The notes beneath the pieces are model-generated. The model saw nothing but the letters and a program-made list of their open reading frames with translations, ran no database searches and was not told the DNA's origin. DNA of 7,209 nt, taken from Nitrospirae bacterium RIFCSPLOW2_12_42_9. GTDB lineage: Bacteria; Nitrospirota; 9FT-COMBO-42-15; HDB-SIOI813. Positions 1 to 6,799 of the stretch are shown here, one piece after another. Positions within the stretch are counted from its first letter, which is position 1. Every line of letters begins with the position of its first letter. The position numbers and the translations under genes were made by a program. The stretch lies in contig MHER01000054.1 of assembly GCA_001805205.1 (NCBI GenBank), positions 1 to 7,209 of the forward strand. The letters are read 5' to 3'.

Positions 1-288
1 CACATCTTCTATCCCGATATCGCCATTGATAACATTTTGAAGACTGTATACCGGCGTCAGCCCCAGCATAACATCAAGATTACCAAGTCCCATATCTGCG
101 TCCAGCACAAGCACCTTCTTACCAAGCTTTGTAAGGGCAAAGGCAAGGTTTGCAACCACACTGGTCTTGCCCACTCCGCCTTTGCCGCTTGTGATTGAAA
201 TCACCTTTATTTTCCTGTCACTCATCCTCGTCTGTCCCTTAACCGCAGTTTTATTAATTATCTCTTTCAGAGTCAGAGCCTGATCCAT
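1..288 (-). CDS. flhG: FlhG (FleN/YlxH), MinD-type ATPase controlling flagellar number; 3' part cut off by window edge
   Basis: Partial gene: 96 codons are present and the frame runs off the window at base 1. Homologues are about 260-300 residues, so about two thirds are missing. Residues 27-48 hold the P-loop with a deviant Walker A, GKGGVGKT (35-42), including the signature Lys36 of the MinD/ParA class. VLVLDADMGLGNLD (59-72) is the Walker A' segment that binds the catalytic Mg/nucleotide in this family. The N-terminus MDQALTLKEI matches the DQAxxLR activation helix of FlhG, with Lys in place of Arg; in studied homologues this helix stimulates the FlhF GTPase. The start is the ATG at 288, preceded by an AGGAGGG ribosome site and giving the motif at residues 2-8; Met22 has no such site. 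FlhG dimers act at the membrane with FlhF to limit flagellar number. The position right after flhF is the usual one. A ParA plasmid-partition protein is unlikely given the neighbours and the DQA motif. Confidence 0.95.
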   Translation of the reverse strand, partial: MDQALTLKEIINKTAVKGQTRMSDRKIKVISITSGKGGVGKTSVVANLAFALTKLGKKVLVLDADMGLGNLDVMLGLTPVYSLQNVINGDIGIEDV

Positions 289-291
289 TTA

Positions 292-298
292 CCCTCCT
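292..298 (-). promoter_or_regulatory. Ribosome-binding site of flhG
   Basis: The minus strand reads AGGAGGG three bases before the ATG at 288 (core AGGAGG with 4-base spacing). It is a near-perfect Shine-Dalgarno sequence and fixes the flhG start. An upstream hairpin arm (325-330) is complementary to part of it. Confidence 0.85.
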
Positions 299-314
299 GT
301 TTTATTTGATAGAG

Positions 315-330
315 GGAGGCTAAAGCCTCC
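315..330 (-). other. Small hairpin between flhF and flhG
   Basis: On the minus strand GGAGGC-TTTA-GCCTCC forms a perfect 6-bp stem with a 4-base loop, 20 bases after the flhF stop and about 17 bases before the flhG Shine-Dalgarno. No T-run follows, so it does not look like an intrinsic terminator. The 3' arm (CCTCC) could instead pair with the GGAGG of the flhG ribosome site, so the stem might modulate flhG translation or mRNA stability. The pairing is seen in the sequence; the function is inference. Confidence 0.45.
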
Positions 331-350
331 ACTACCCCATTTTTGTATTC

Positions 351-1547
351 TTAATGACAATTTATAGTATCCATTCCAAGGATCAATTTACATAATCGTT
401 CCGATGTTGACATCTCTATGTCTTCAGGAACACGCTGCCCTGTTGCAAAGTATGAGAGGGGCTTCTGTGCCTTTATCATCGCATTAAAAATAAGCCCGAA
501 CTTTGCCGCCTCATCTAATTTTGTAAATAGTAGTCCGCTGATAGGCATGTCGCTGAACTGATTTATAATATCCGTGAGTATGATGTCGCTGCTTGTTGCT
601 GAAAGGACCAGATGGCAGTCTAATGACCTTGTATGGTTTAATAACTCCCTGAGTTCACCTATAAAGACCCTGTCTTTATGATTACGTCCTGCTGTGTCTA
701 TCAGGATCAGGTCAGCATCCCTTCTCTTATTAATTATATCAGGTAAATCAGAAGGGGAAAGTACAATATCCACCGGAAGACCTATTATTTTTGCATATAT
801 TTTTAGTTGTTCTATTGCCCCTATCCTGAATGTGTCAAACGTTAACAGGTTAACCTTCTTCTTATCAACCAGTGTATATTTCGCTGCAATCTTGGCAATT
901 GTTGTGGTTTTTCCAACTCCAGTAGGTCCAATAAATACAGCTATCTTCTGACCGCTGTTTGTTTTATATACAGGGCCGGTAGTCTTAACCTGTTTCTGGA
1001 GCATTTCAAGGCCATATCTGTTTATTTGGTCCATGTTATCTTTTTGATCACCCTGTATTTTATTATCAATGATTTTTATCAATCTCCTGGCTAAAGACGG
1101 ATCTATCCCCCCGGATATCAGTCTTCTCTGAAATAAAACAATCTTATCTGAAAATGTCTTTATTTCTTCATCTTCATCTCCCCGGATTAATTCCTGAATA
1201 TATTCCTTTAAAACTGCTATTTCAGACTTCATACCCCTTAACTCTGCCGGTGTTAAACTCATTTCCACCCTTATCTTTTGGACCTCATCCCTCAGACCCT
1301 TTTCTGTTACTGCATTATCTGCAGCATGTCCCTGGAAATATTCCTGATAAGATTGTCCATCCTGTGGTTTATTTGTGTAATCTCTTGCAGCCACAACCTC
1401 TACGACCTCCCTGCTGAACATGCCGAATGCACCGCCCCCCTTTTTCACATTCCTGGTAGATAATATGACTGCATCAGGGCCGAGGTCATTCTTTATACGC
1501 TTAATGGCCTCCTTCATATCCTGGACTTCATACTTTTTGATCTGCAT
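351..1547 (-). CDS. flhF: FlhF, SRP-type GTPase for flagellar placement
   Basis: 398 residues, the usual FlhF size. The protein begins MQIKKYEVQDMKEA, the typical FlhF N-terminal B domain that is linked to basal-body recruitment. Residues ~70-190 are variable and mostly helical, likely the N domain and linker. The NG-type GTPase follows: G1 GPTGVGKTTT (207-216), DTFRIGAIEQL (238-248), G3 DTAGR (284-288), LVLSATSS (313-320) and G4 TKLDE (342-346). These separate it from Ffh and FtsY, which lack this N-terminus and have different C-terminal parts. In studied bacteria FlhF dimerises on GTP at the membrane, marks the site where the flagellum is built, and is reset by FlhG. The ATG at 1547 is preferred over the adjoining GTG at 1550 because GAGG lies 7 bases before the ATG and the family starts with M-x-I-K. 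The start lies inside the end of flhA (20-base overlap), suggesting translational coupling. The plus-strand reading frames across it are shadows. Confidence 0.97.
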   Translation of the reverse strand: MQIKKYEVQDMKEAIKRIKNDLGPDAVILSTRNVKKGGGAFGMFSREVVEVVAARDYTNKPQDGQSYQEYFQGHAADNAVTEKGLRDEVQKIRVEMSLTPAELRGMKSEIAVLKEYIQELIRGDEDEEIKTFSDKIVLFQRRLISGGIDPSLARRLIKIIDNKIQGDQKDNMDQINRYGLEMLQKQVKTTGPVYKTNSGQKIAVFIGPTGVGKTTTIAKIAAKYTLVDKKKVNLLTFDTFRIGAIEQLKIYAKIIGLPVDIVLSPSDLPDIINKRRDADLILIDTAGRNHKDRVFIGELRELLNHTRSLDCHLVLSATSSDIILTDIINQFSDMPISGLLFTKLDEAAKFGLIFNAMIKAQKPLSYFATGQRVPEDIEMSTSERLCKLILGMDTINCH

Positions 1548-3669
1548 CACTATACCTCACTATATCTATGGGTTGTACATTTACCATTGAAGAAATCTCA
1601 TTGGACGATAATATAACAATGTTGGGGATAAACCTCTCTATAAACCTCCTTAATGGACTACGGATCGCGGGTGATGTAAGCAATACCGGATATATCCCTT
1701 TTTTATTTGCATTCTCCATTACACTCCTGAGCCGGTTGATAATGCCATGTGCCATTCGTGGTTCAAGAGAGATATGCATCCCCTGAGGAACCTGGCGAAC
1801 AGCAGAACTTATCTTTTCCTCAAGGGATGGCTCGAGTGTTATAACCGGCAGATTATTCTGTGCCTGATATTGTTTTGTTATAGTCCTCGCAAGATTCGCA
1901 CGCACGTACTCAGTCAGTATCTCCGGATCTTTTGTTGAAGGTGCATAATCAGCTAATGCCTCAAGTATGGTCAATAGATCCCTAACCGGGACCCTCTCCT
2001 TCAGTAAATTCTGTAAGACCTTCACTACTATGCCGAGCGGGATCAGGCCAGGTACAAGCTCCTCAACAACCTTGGGATATCTCTTTGCAAAATTATTGAG
2101 CATTGATTGTATCTCCTGTCTCCCGATAAGTTCGTAACTATAAGTACGTATTATCTCCGTGAGATGTGTGGCTATTACAGTTGATGGATCAACAACTGTA
2201 TAACCTGACAGCTCAGCCCTCTCCTTATCCTGCGTTAATATCCATAATGCCGGGAGTCCAAAAGATGGCTCCCTTGTTGCTATACCCTGTATACCCTTCT
2301 CAATCCCGGTTGGGTTTAGTGCGAGGTGCCGGTCCATCATCAATTCTCCATTCGCAACCTCTGTCCCTTTAATTAAGATGGAATATCTGTTAGGTTCAAG
2401 CTGCAGGCTGTCCCTGATATGGACAGAAGGGATCATAATCCCCATCTCAGAGGCAAACTGATGCCGGACTGACTTGATCCTTTCCACGAGATCACCCTTT
2501 TGCTCGGAATCAACAAGCGGGATAAGGGAGTATCCCAGGTTAAGCTCAAGAATATCCAGGGGAGGCACATAATCCGGTTCTTCTCTTTGTGGTGTACCTT
2601 TCTCCTCATCAGAGGCTTTACGTTCCCTATCCGGTATTGCCCCTGCAGTCCAGCCAAGCTCTTCACCCATAGTATTTTTCAGGTTATATGAGACCCATGC
2701 AATCAGGCCTGTAATAATAGCAAAGATCAAAAACGGTATATGCGGAAGCCCTGGAATTAATCCAAAAAAGAAGATGACTGCCGCACTTACGCCAATCGCC
2801 TTGGGATGGGCAAAGATTTGTTTTGATACCTCTGTACCCAGATTTGATTCCGATGCTGCCCTTGTCACTATAATACCGGCTGAAGTAGATACTATGAGAG
2901 CGGGTATCTGACCTACAAGCCCGTCACCCACAGTAAGAAGTGTGAAATTATGTAATGCAGTCTTTATGTCCATGCCATGCTGGAGGACTCCTATTATAAG
3001 CCCGCCGACTATGTTTATCAGGGTTATGATAATTCCGGCTACTGCATCTCCCCTTACAAATTTACTTGCACCATCCATTGCACCATAGAATTCCGCCTCC
3101 TGTGATATTTGTGCCCGCCGCCTCCTTGCCTCAGCCTCGTCTATCAATCCTGCATTGAGATCAGCATCTATGCTCATCTGTTTTCCCGGCATTGCATCAA
3201 GGGTAAATCTCGCAGCCACCTCTGCAATTCGTCCTGCGCCCTTTGTAATAACAACAAAGTTGATTACAACAAGTATTGAGAATATAACAAGGCCAACTGC
3301 ATAGTTACCGCCAATAACAAAGTTCCCGAATGCCATTATCACCTTGCCCGCAGCATCAGGACCTTCATGCCCTTTTATCAGGATCAACCTTGTTGAGGCA
3401 ACATTAATCGCCAATCTTGCAAGGGTTGCAATGAGCAGTACAGAAGGGAAGACTGAAAACTCAAGGGGTTTCAGTATGTACATGGAGATCAGGATTATTA
3501 CAATAGATAATGTAAGACTAAAGGTCAGGAGGACATCCATTATAATTGAAGGAACGGGGATAATCATAACAGCAACAATCCCCAGAACAAGTAAGCCTAA
3601 AACCACATCACTGTTCTTTGCTAAAGATATAAATACGCCCCTGTTTGATTCAACAATGGTTGCTGCCAT
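1528..3669 (-). CDS. flhA: FlhA, flagellar export gate transporter
   Basis: 713 residues, near the usual ~690-700. Residues ~20-330 form the membrane half with about eight hydrophobic segments (for example 22-40, 43-66, 73-92, 113-142, 208-230, 290-329). The FHIPEP signature is complete at 147-170: RIAEVAARFTLD, then AMPGKQMSIDAD. Downstream, FVRGDAVAG carries Asp208, which by family comparison corresponds to the essential Asp linked to proton-motive-force coupling. A charged linker (~343-368) leads to the cytoplasmic domain (~370-695), which in homologues forms a nine-membered ring docking chaperone-substrate complexes, FliI-FliJ and FlhB. ATG at 3669 has AGGAGG 4 bases upstream. The gene is separated from flhB by a 166-bp gap holding a palindromic element, so it may be expressed partly independently of the genes before it. 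A virulence-type SctV is the nearest alternative, but the flagellar neighbours exclude it. Confidence 0.98.
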   Translation of the reverse strand: MAATIVESNRGVFISLAKNSDVVLGLLVLGIVAVMIIPVPSIIMDVLLTFSLTLSIVIILISMYILKPLEFSVFPSVLLIATLARLAINVASTRLILIKGHEGPDAAGKVIMAFGNFVIGGNYAVGLVIFSILVVINFVVITKGAGRIAEVAARFTLDAMPGKQMSIDADLNAGLIDEAEARRRRAQISQEAEFYGAMDGASKFVRGDAVAGIIITLINIVGGLIIGVLQHGMDIKTALHNFTLLTVGDGLVGQIPALIVSTSAGIIVTRAASESNLGTEVSKQIFAHPKAIGVSAAVIFFFGLIPGLPHIPFLIFAIITGLIAWVSYNLKNTMGEELGWTAGAIPDRERKASDEEKGTPQREEPDYVPPLDILELNLGYSLIPLVDSEQKGDLVERIKSVRHQFASEMGIMIPSVHIRDSLQLEPNRYSILIKGTEVANGELMMDRHLALNPTGIEKGIQGIATREPSFGLPALWILTQDKERAELSGYTVVDPSTVIATHLTEIIRTYSYELIGRQEIQSMLNNFAKRYPKVVEELVPGLIPLGIVVKVLQNLLKERVPVRDLLTILEALADYAPSTKDPEILTEYVRANLARTITKQYQAQNNLPVITLEPSLEEKISSAVRQVPQGMHISLEPRMAHGIINRLRSVMENANKKGIYPVLLTSPAIRSPLRRFIERFIPNIVILSSNEISSMVNVQPIDIVRYSDADQKV
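1555..1558 (-). promoter_or_regulatory. Ribosome-binding site of flhF, inside flhA
   Basis: The minus strand reads GAGG 7 bases before the ATG at 1547, but only 4 bases before the alternative GTG at 1550. This favours the ATG. The site lies within the last codons of flhA, so flhF translation probably depends on ribosomes finishing flhA. Confidence 0.6.
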
Positions 3670-3673
3670 TAAT

Positions 3674-3679
3674 CCTCCT
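3674..3679 (-). promoter_or_regulatory. Ribosome-binding site of flhA
   Basis: Minus strand AGGAGG, 4 bases before the ATG at 3669: a consensus site. Because flhA follows a long non-coding gap, it needs independent initiation, and this strong site provides it. Confidence 0.85.
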
Positions 3680-3688
3680 GGATTCTAT

Positions 3689-3722
3689 TTAAGTTGACGC
3701 TCAAATTAAGTTGACGCTCAAA
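3689..3722. repeat. Exact 17-bp tandem direct repeat (two abutting copies)
   Basis: TTAAGTTGACGCTCAAA occurs at 3689-3705 and again at 3706-3722 with no spacer and no mismatch. The second copy is the outer end of the palindromic element described at 3709-3833, so the first looks like an extra copy of that end. It could be a duplication made during insertion or slippage, or the remnant of a second adjoining element. Confidence 0.85.
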
Positions 3723-3833
3723 AATACCCAGGTGCAAGGAAGGCCGAGGATTTGAGCCGAGGCGTACTTCCTGTACGTCGAGTCTCAAATCCGAAGTCCT
3801 GACGCCGCAGATGGGCATTTTTCAGCGTTAACT
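3709..3833. repeat. Palindromic MITE-like intergenic element between flhB and flhA
   Basis: The outer ends 3709-3730 and 3812-3833 are inverted repeats matching at 19 of 22 positions (AGTTGACGCTCAAAAA against AGTTAACGCTGAAAAA on the opposite strand, then TACCCA against TGCCCA). Inside, GGATTTGAG (3748-3756) is exactly complementary to CTCAAATCC (3784-3792), and CGTAC/GTACG (3763-3767, 3773-3777) close a 5-base loop TTCCT. Between terminal and central arms, GGTGCAAGGA (from 3731) also partly pairs with the region near 3794-3806. The unit can therefore fold almost end to end. It has no reading frame of its own and starts 2 bases after the flhB stop codon. Small size, terminal inverted repeats and internal dyad symmetry are typical of MITEs or large REP-like units; the family identity is not known to me. 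In the transcript it would be a long hairpin followed by a short T5 run, so it may protect or attenuate the mRNA between flhB and flhA. Confidence 0.75.
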
Positions 3834-3835
3834 GT

Positions 3836-4897
3836 TTAAAATTTCTTCCTCAATCTGTATACATATGCCAGTATCTCTGCCACAGCCTTATAAAGATTTG
3901 ATGGGATCTCTTCACCTATCTCTACAATCCTGTAAATAGTCCTGGCCAATGGCTTATTTTCAACTATTACAATGCCATGTTGTATGGCTATCTCCTTAAT
4001 CTTTTCTGCTATTACACCGGCCCCCTTTGCAACAACTACAGGGGCATTCATCTCTGCATGTTTATACATAACAGCAATTGCAATATGCACCGGGTTTGTA
4101 ATTACCACATCTGCCTTTGGTACATCCGACATCATCCTTTTCCTTGCCATCTCTCTCTGGAGGCTCCTGATCCTCGACTTAATCACAGGGTCTCCATCCA
4201 TCTGTCTCGCCTCTTCCTTTACCTCCTGTTTTGTCATCATCAGGCTTTTTTTGTACTGCCACTTCTGGAAGATAAAATCTATTACAGCAAGAATAACCAG
4301 AACCGGGCCTGTCCAGGCTATAAGCTTCAAAACCAGGCGGCCTGTATAGGAAAAGATATAATTGACATCAGTATCAATAAGGGTTGGAAAATTACTGAAC
4401 TCACGCTTCATCAGAAGATATGCCGCATACCCTACAACAGATATCTTAAAGACCCCCTTTACAAGTTCTACCAGTGAACGTGGAGATATAAATCGCTGCA
4501 TACCTGAAACCGGATTCAGGCGTGACAGATCAAACTCTAATATGCGTGTAGAAAATATTAAACCGTGCTGAAGGACATTGGATACTAATGACACTATAAA
4601 AACAGCGGATAAAAGTGGCAGCAAGATGAAAAATCCCCTTTTCAGGATATATACCCAGAGCGGGTAGATACTCTCCCTGGTTATTTCTATGCTCCAGCTT
4701 TTTGAGATGATTTCAGAGGTAAGATCCAGAAAATTGGAATACATTCGCGGGAAGAAGAGATACAATATCAGAGTCCCTGTCAGCAATATTGCAACAGCAG
4801 GGATCTCCTGACTCCTTGCAACCTGCCCCTTATCCCTGGCCTCCTGTATCCGTTTACCTGTTGGTTGTTCTGATTTCTCAAATCCCTGCTCAGCCAT
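3836..4897 (-). CDS. flhB: FlhB, flagellar export switch protein
   Basis: 353 residues. The N-terminus is typical of FlhB: EKSEQPTGKRIQEARDKGQV (7-26), a polar segment before the first membrane helix. Four hydrophobic helices follow, at about 32-50, 88-111, 143-163 and 186-211. The charged linker 215-255 (KQEVKEEARQMDGDP and on) leads to the cytoplasmic domain. The autocleavage site is TNPVH (267-271), with Val where most homologues have Thr; Asn268 and Pro269, between which the chain splits, and His271 are kept. The rest of the domain is conserved (VVAKGAG 288-294, ENKPLAR 313-319, IYR 321-323, GEEIP 328-332). Cleavage is the step linked to the change of export from rod-hook to filament substrates. 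The chain ends soon after the core domain without the long tail of enterobacterial FlhB. ATG at 4897 lies 11 bases after the fliR stop, with a weak AGGGA ribosome site in the gap. Confidence 0.98.
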   Translation of the reverse strand: MAEQGFEKSEQPTGKRIQEARDKGQVARSQEIPAVAILLTGTLILYLFFPRMYSNFLDLTSEIISKSWSIEITRESIYPLWVYILKRGFFILLPLLSAVFIVSLVSNVLQHGLIFSTRILEFDLSRLNPVSGMQRFISPRSLVELVKGVFKISVVGYAAYLLMKREFSNFPTLIDTDVNYIFSYTGRLVLKLIAWTGPVLVILAVIDFIFQKWQYKKSLMMTKQEVKEEARQMDGDPVIKSRIRSLQREMARKRMMSDVPKADVVITNPVHIAIAVMYKHAEMNAPVVVAKGAGVIAEKIKEIAIQHGIVIVENKPLARTIYRIVEIGEEIPSNLYKAVAEILAYVYRLRKKF

Positions 4898-4908
4898 TTA
4901 AATTCCCT

Positions 4909-5679
4909 TTATCTCCCCATTAAACTAAGTACATTAAATATATTCCCGTTCATAGCCTCAAAAATCTTTTGCATCAAATAAAGGAACAGCGGTAATGACA
5001 GGCTCATAACAATCAATCCGCCAAATACAGTCAAAGGAAAACCAACGACAAGTATATTCATCTGCGGGATAGTCTTTGAGATAATACCCATCGCTATATT
5101 TGTTATCAGCAATGCAACTATAACAGGCGCCCCTATCCTGATGGCAATGACAAACATGTCACCTGCAAGCCTCATGATGGTATTCAGCAGCCTTTCTGAG
5201 AGAGTAAGATGCAGGGGTGGAACAAGAGTGAAACTGTCAACAATGGCCTTGAGGAAATAGTGATGGGCATTCATTGAGAGAAATATCAGGGTGCTCAGGA
5301 TCGTCTGAAATTGTCCTATTATAGGGACCTGCGTACTTGTCTGGGGGTCTATTACATTTACGATTGAGAAACCCATCTGAAATCCCATGATCTCACCGGC
5401 CATATCTACAGTAGTAAAGATTAACTTGGCAATCAGGCCTATTGTTACACCGATTAAAATCTCTCCCCCTATAGCGAGCCCTAATGAATAGAGGTCTTTT
5501 GACAGGACAGATACATCTATTTTAACAACGTGAATTAATATCAGTGAAATAAAAAACCCAAGGCCCATCTTGAAACTTATTGGAATATTTCTTGCCCCAA
5601 TTATAGGTATGGTAAATAACATGGCTGATACCCTGATTAATATTAGTATGAAGGAATATAATTCAACAGTCAGATTCAT
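4909..5679 (-). CDS. fliR: FliR, flagellar export gate subunit
   Basis: 256 residues, the usual size. It is strongly hydrophobic with about six membrane or gate-buried helices. Family landmarks are GARNIP (28-33), GEIMGFQMGFSIVNVIDPQ (95-113), the MNAHHYFL segment (136-143, the N-G/A-H-H motif), APVIVALLITNIAMGI (184-199) and PQMNILVVGFPL (205-216). FliR contributes one copy to the FliP5-FliQ4-FliR1 gate through which flagellar proteins pass. ATG at 5679 is 15 bases after the fliQ stop. The only ribosome-like site, AGGGA, lies about 12 bases upstream and overlaps the fliQ stop, so coupling to fliQ is likely. SctT/SpaR of virulence systems is related, but the context is flagellar. Plus-strand frames across the gene have no support. 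Confidence 0.98.
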   Translation of the reverse strand: MNLTVELYSFILILIRVSAMLFTIPIIGARNIPISFKMGLGFFISLILIHVVKIDVSVLSKDLYSLGLAIGGEILIGVTIGLIAKLIFTTVDMAGEIMGFQMGFSIVNVIDPQTSTQVPIIGQFQTILSTLIFLSMNAHHYFLKAIVDSFTLVPPLHLTLSERLLNTIMRLAGDMFVIAIRIGAPVIVALLITNIAMGIISKTIPQMNILVVGFPLTVFGGLIVMSLSLPLFLYLMQKIFEAMNGNIFNVLSLMGR

Positions 5680-5694
5680 CTGTAATATTTATCC

Positions 5695-5964
5695 CTAATG
5701 TACATACGCCGGGATATTTGTGAATAATGTGGTGGTAAATCCCAGCATTATCCTCAACATCCACGGGAAGAATATAAGGAGCGCTATAAATGTCACTAAG
5801 ATCTTGGGTACAAATGTCAGTGTGGCCTCATTTATCTGTGTTACAGCCTGAAAGATGCTTATTATTAAACCAATGATAAGACTTAATAACAATATTGGTG
5901 CGGAGATAAGTACTGCTGTTTCCAATGCGCTCTTACCTATACTTATTACAAGTTCCGGTGTCAT
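5695..5964 (-). CDS. fliQ: FliQ, small flagellar export gate subunit
   Basis: 89 residues, exactly the common FliQ length. It starts MTPELVISIGKSAL, as the family does, and carries the FQAVTQINEATLTFVPKI signature (38-55), with two hydrophobic helices at about 14-36 and 56-80. Four copies pack around the FliP/FliR gate. The frame stays open upstream to a TTG at 5979, which would add five residues. The ATG at 5964 is chosen because GAGG lies 5 bases before it and the start then matches homologues. It begins 7 bases after the fliP stop, and its ribosome site overlaps that stop. Confidence 0.97.
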   Translation of the reverse strand: MTPELVISIGKSALETAVLISAPILLLSLIIGLIISIFQAVTQINEATLTFVPKILVTFIALLIFFPWMLRIMLGFTTTLFTNIPAYVH

Positions 5965-5969
5965 AAATA

Positions 5970-5973
5970 CCTC
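5970..5973 (-). promoter_or_regulatory. Ribosome-binding site of fliQ overlapping the fliP stop
   Basis: The minus strand reads TGAGGT, combining the fliP stop TGA (5974-5972) with a GAGG core 5 bases before the ATG at 5964. This decides the fliQ start in favour of 5964 over the TTG at 5979 and implies coupled translation. Confidence 0.65.
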
Positions 5974-6799
5974 ATCCAAAGCTTTTTACAATTGAACCTA
6001 TTATCAGGTACCAGCCATCTACAAGGACAAACAGCATTATCTTAAATGGCAGAGATATCACTATTGGCGGGAGCATGAGCATACCCATTGACATCAGCAC
6101 ACTCGCTACAACCATGTCAAGAACCAGGAATGGAATATATAGTAAAAACCCGATCTGAAACGCGGTCTTTAGCTCACTTATCATGAAAGCAGGAATTATT
6201 ACATATGTTGGCACATCTGTTATATTCTTTGGTTCATCTATCTTTGACATATCAATAAACAAGGAGAGGTCTTTCTCTCTTACCTGTTTCAGCATAAACT
6301 CCCTTATAGGTACAACAGCCCTTTCAAAGGCTATAGACTGAGGAATCTGATTTGTTAACATAGGTTGTAATGCCTCACTGTTGATCCTTGTCCATACCGG
6401 GGCCATAATAAAAAATGTAATAAAAAGAGAGAGGCTTATCAGTATCTGATTTGGCGGGATCTGCTGGGTCCCGATCGCCTGCCTGAGTAATGACAGGACA
6501 ACGGCTATCCTCGTAAAGGAGGTCACCATAATAACTATTGCAGGGGCAAGAGATAGAATGGTAAGCAGGATTAATATCTGTACTGTTACAGCAGTCCCCC
6601 CTGTCCCGTCATTTCCGCCAATACTGATATTGATATTAGGTATGGAAATACCGCCTCCCGGTGAACCGGCCGCACCTGCTCCCAATGCATTACTCCCTGA
6701 AAAAACCGGCATGGTAATGGTAATAATTGTTATTAATAAAGTCCTGAGCACAGACTTAAACCTTCTCCCATAATTCGTCTTGTATTTCCGTCTTTTCAT
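5972..6799 (-). CDS. fliP: FliP, flagellar export gate subunit
   Basis: 275 residues from the ATG at 6799; many homologues are about 245-260. A basic stretch ([14 protein letters not shown], 2-15) precedes a hydrophobic core (17-33) and ALG at 38-40, consistent with the cleaved Sec signal peptide known for FliP. A Gly-rich periplasmic stretch (39-69) follows. Landmarks are [20 protein letters not shown] (94-113), PPNQIL (115-120), the first FliP signature [12 protein letters not shown] with [12 protein letters not shown] (203-228), and the second, [16 protein letters not shown] (238-253). Five copies form most of the gate. The start is uncertain: the ATG at 6799 overlaps fliO by 44 bases and its nearest GAGGAG is 13 bases away. 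A GTG at 6751, 4 bases after the fliO stop and 9 bases after AGAAGG, would give 259 residues but remove most of the basic n-region. I keep the ATG with moderate confidence. Confidence 0.95.
   Translation of the reverse strand: MKRRKYKTNYGRRFKSVLRTLLITIITITMPVFSGSNALGAGAAGSPGGGISIPNINISIGGNDGTGGTAVTVQILILLTILSLAPAIVIMVTSFTRIAVVLSLLRQAIGTQQIPPNQILISLSLFITFFIMAPVWTRINSEALQPMLTNQIPQSIAFERAVVPIREFMLKQVREKDLSLFIDMSKIDEPKNITDVPTYVIIPAFMISELKTAFQIGFLLYIPFLVLDMVVASVLMSMGMLMLPPIVISLPFKIMLFVLVDGWYLIIGSIVKSFG

Noticed and set aside
315..330. Hairpin after flhF as an intrinsic terminator
   Set aside because: No T-run follows the stem on the minus strand and flhG starts only a short distance later with a strong ribosome site.
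2433..2666. Minus-strand frame of 77 codons within flhA
   Set aside because: It is in an alternative frame of the FlhA linker and docking domain, which is well conserved in the main frame; no ribosome site supports it.
3344..3697. Plus-strand open frame of 117 codons over the start of flhA
   Set aside because: It is antisense to strongly conserved FlhA membrane helices, has no recognisable domain and is explained by the composition of the complementary strand.
3691..3725. TTGACG boxes as sigma-70 -35 elements
   Set aside because: They face the plus strand, away from flhA, and no fitting -10 box follows at 16-18 bases on that strand.
3689..3833. CRISPR array
   Set aside because: Only one tandem pair of 17-bp units without spacers, plus one inverted copy; no spacer-repeat periodicity and no cas genes.
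3972..4477. Two overlapping plus-strand frames (up to 166 codons) inside flhB
   Set aside because: Both are antisense to conserved FlhB segments including NPVH; Cys-rich or Ile-rich translations without a family, typical of shadows.
5695..5979. Longer FliQ starting at the TTG at 5979
   Set aside because: The ATG at 5964 has a well-placed GAGG and matches the typical FliQ start and 89-residue length.
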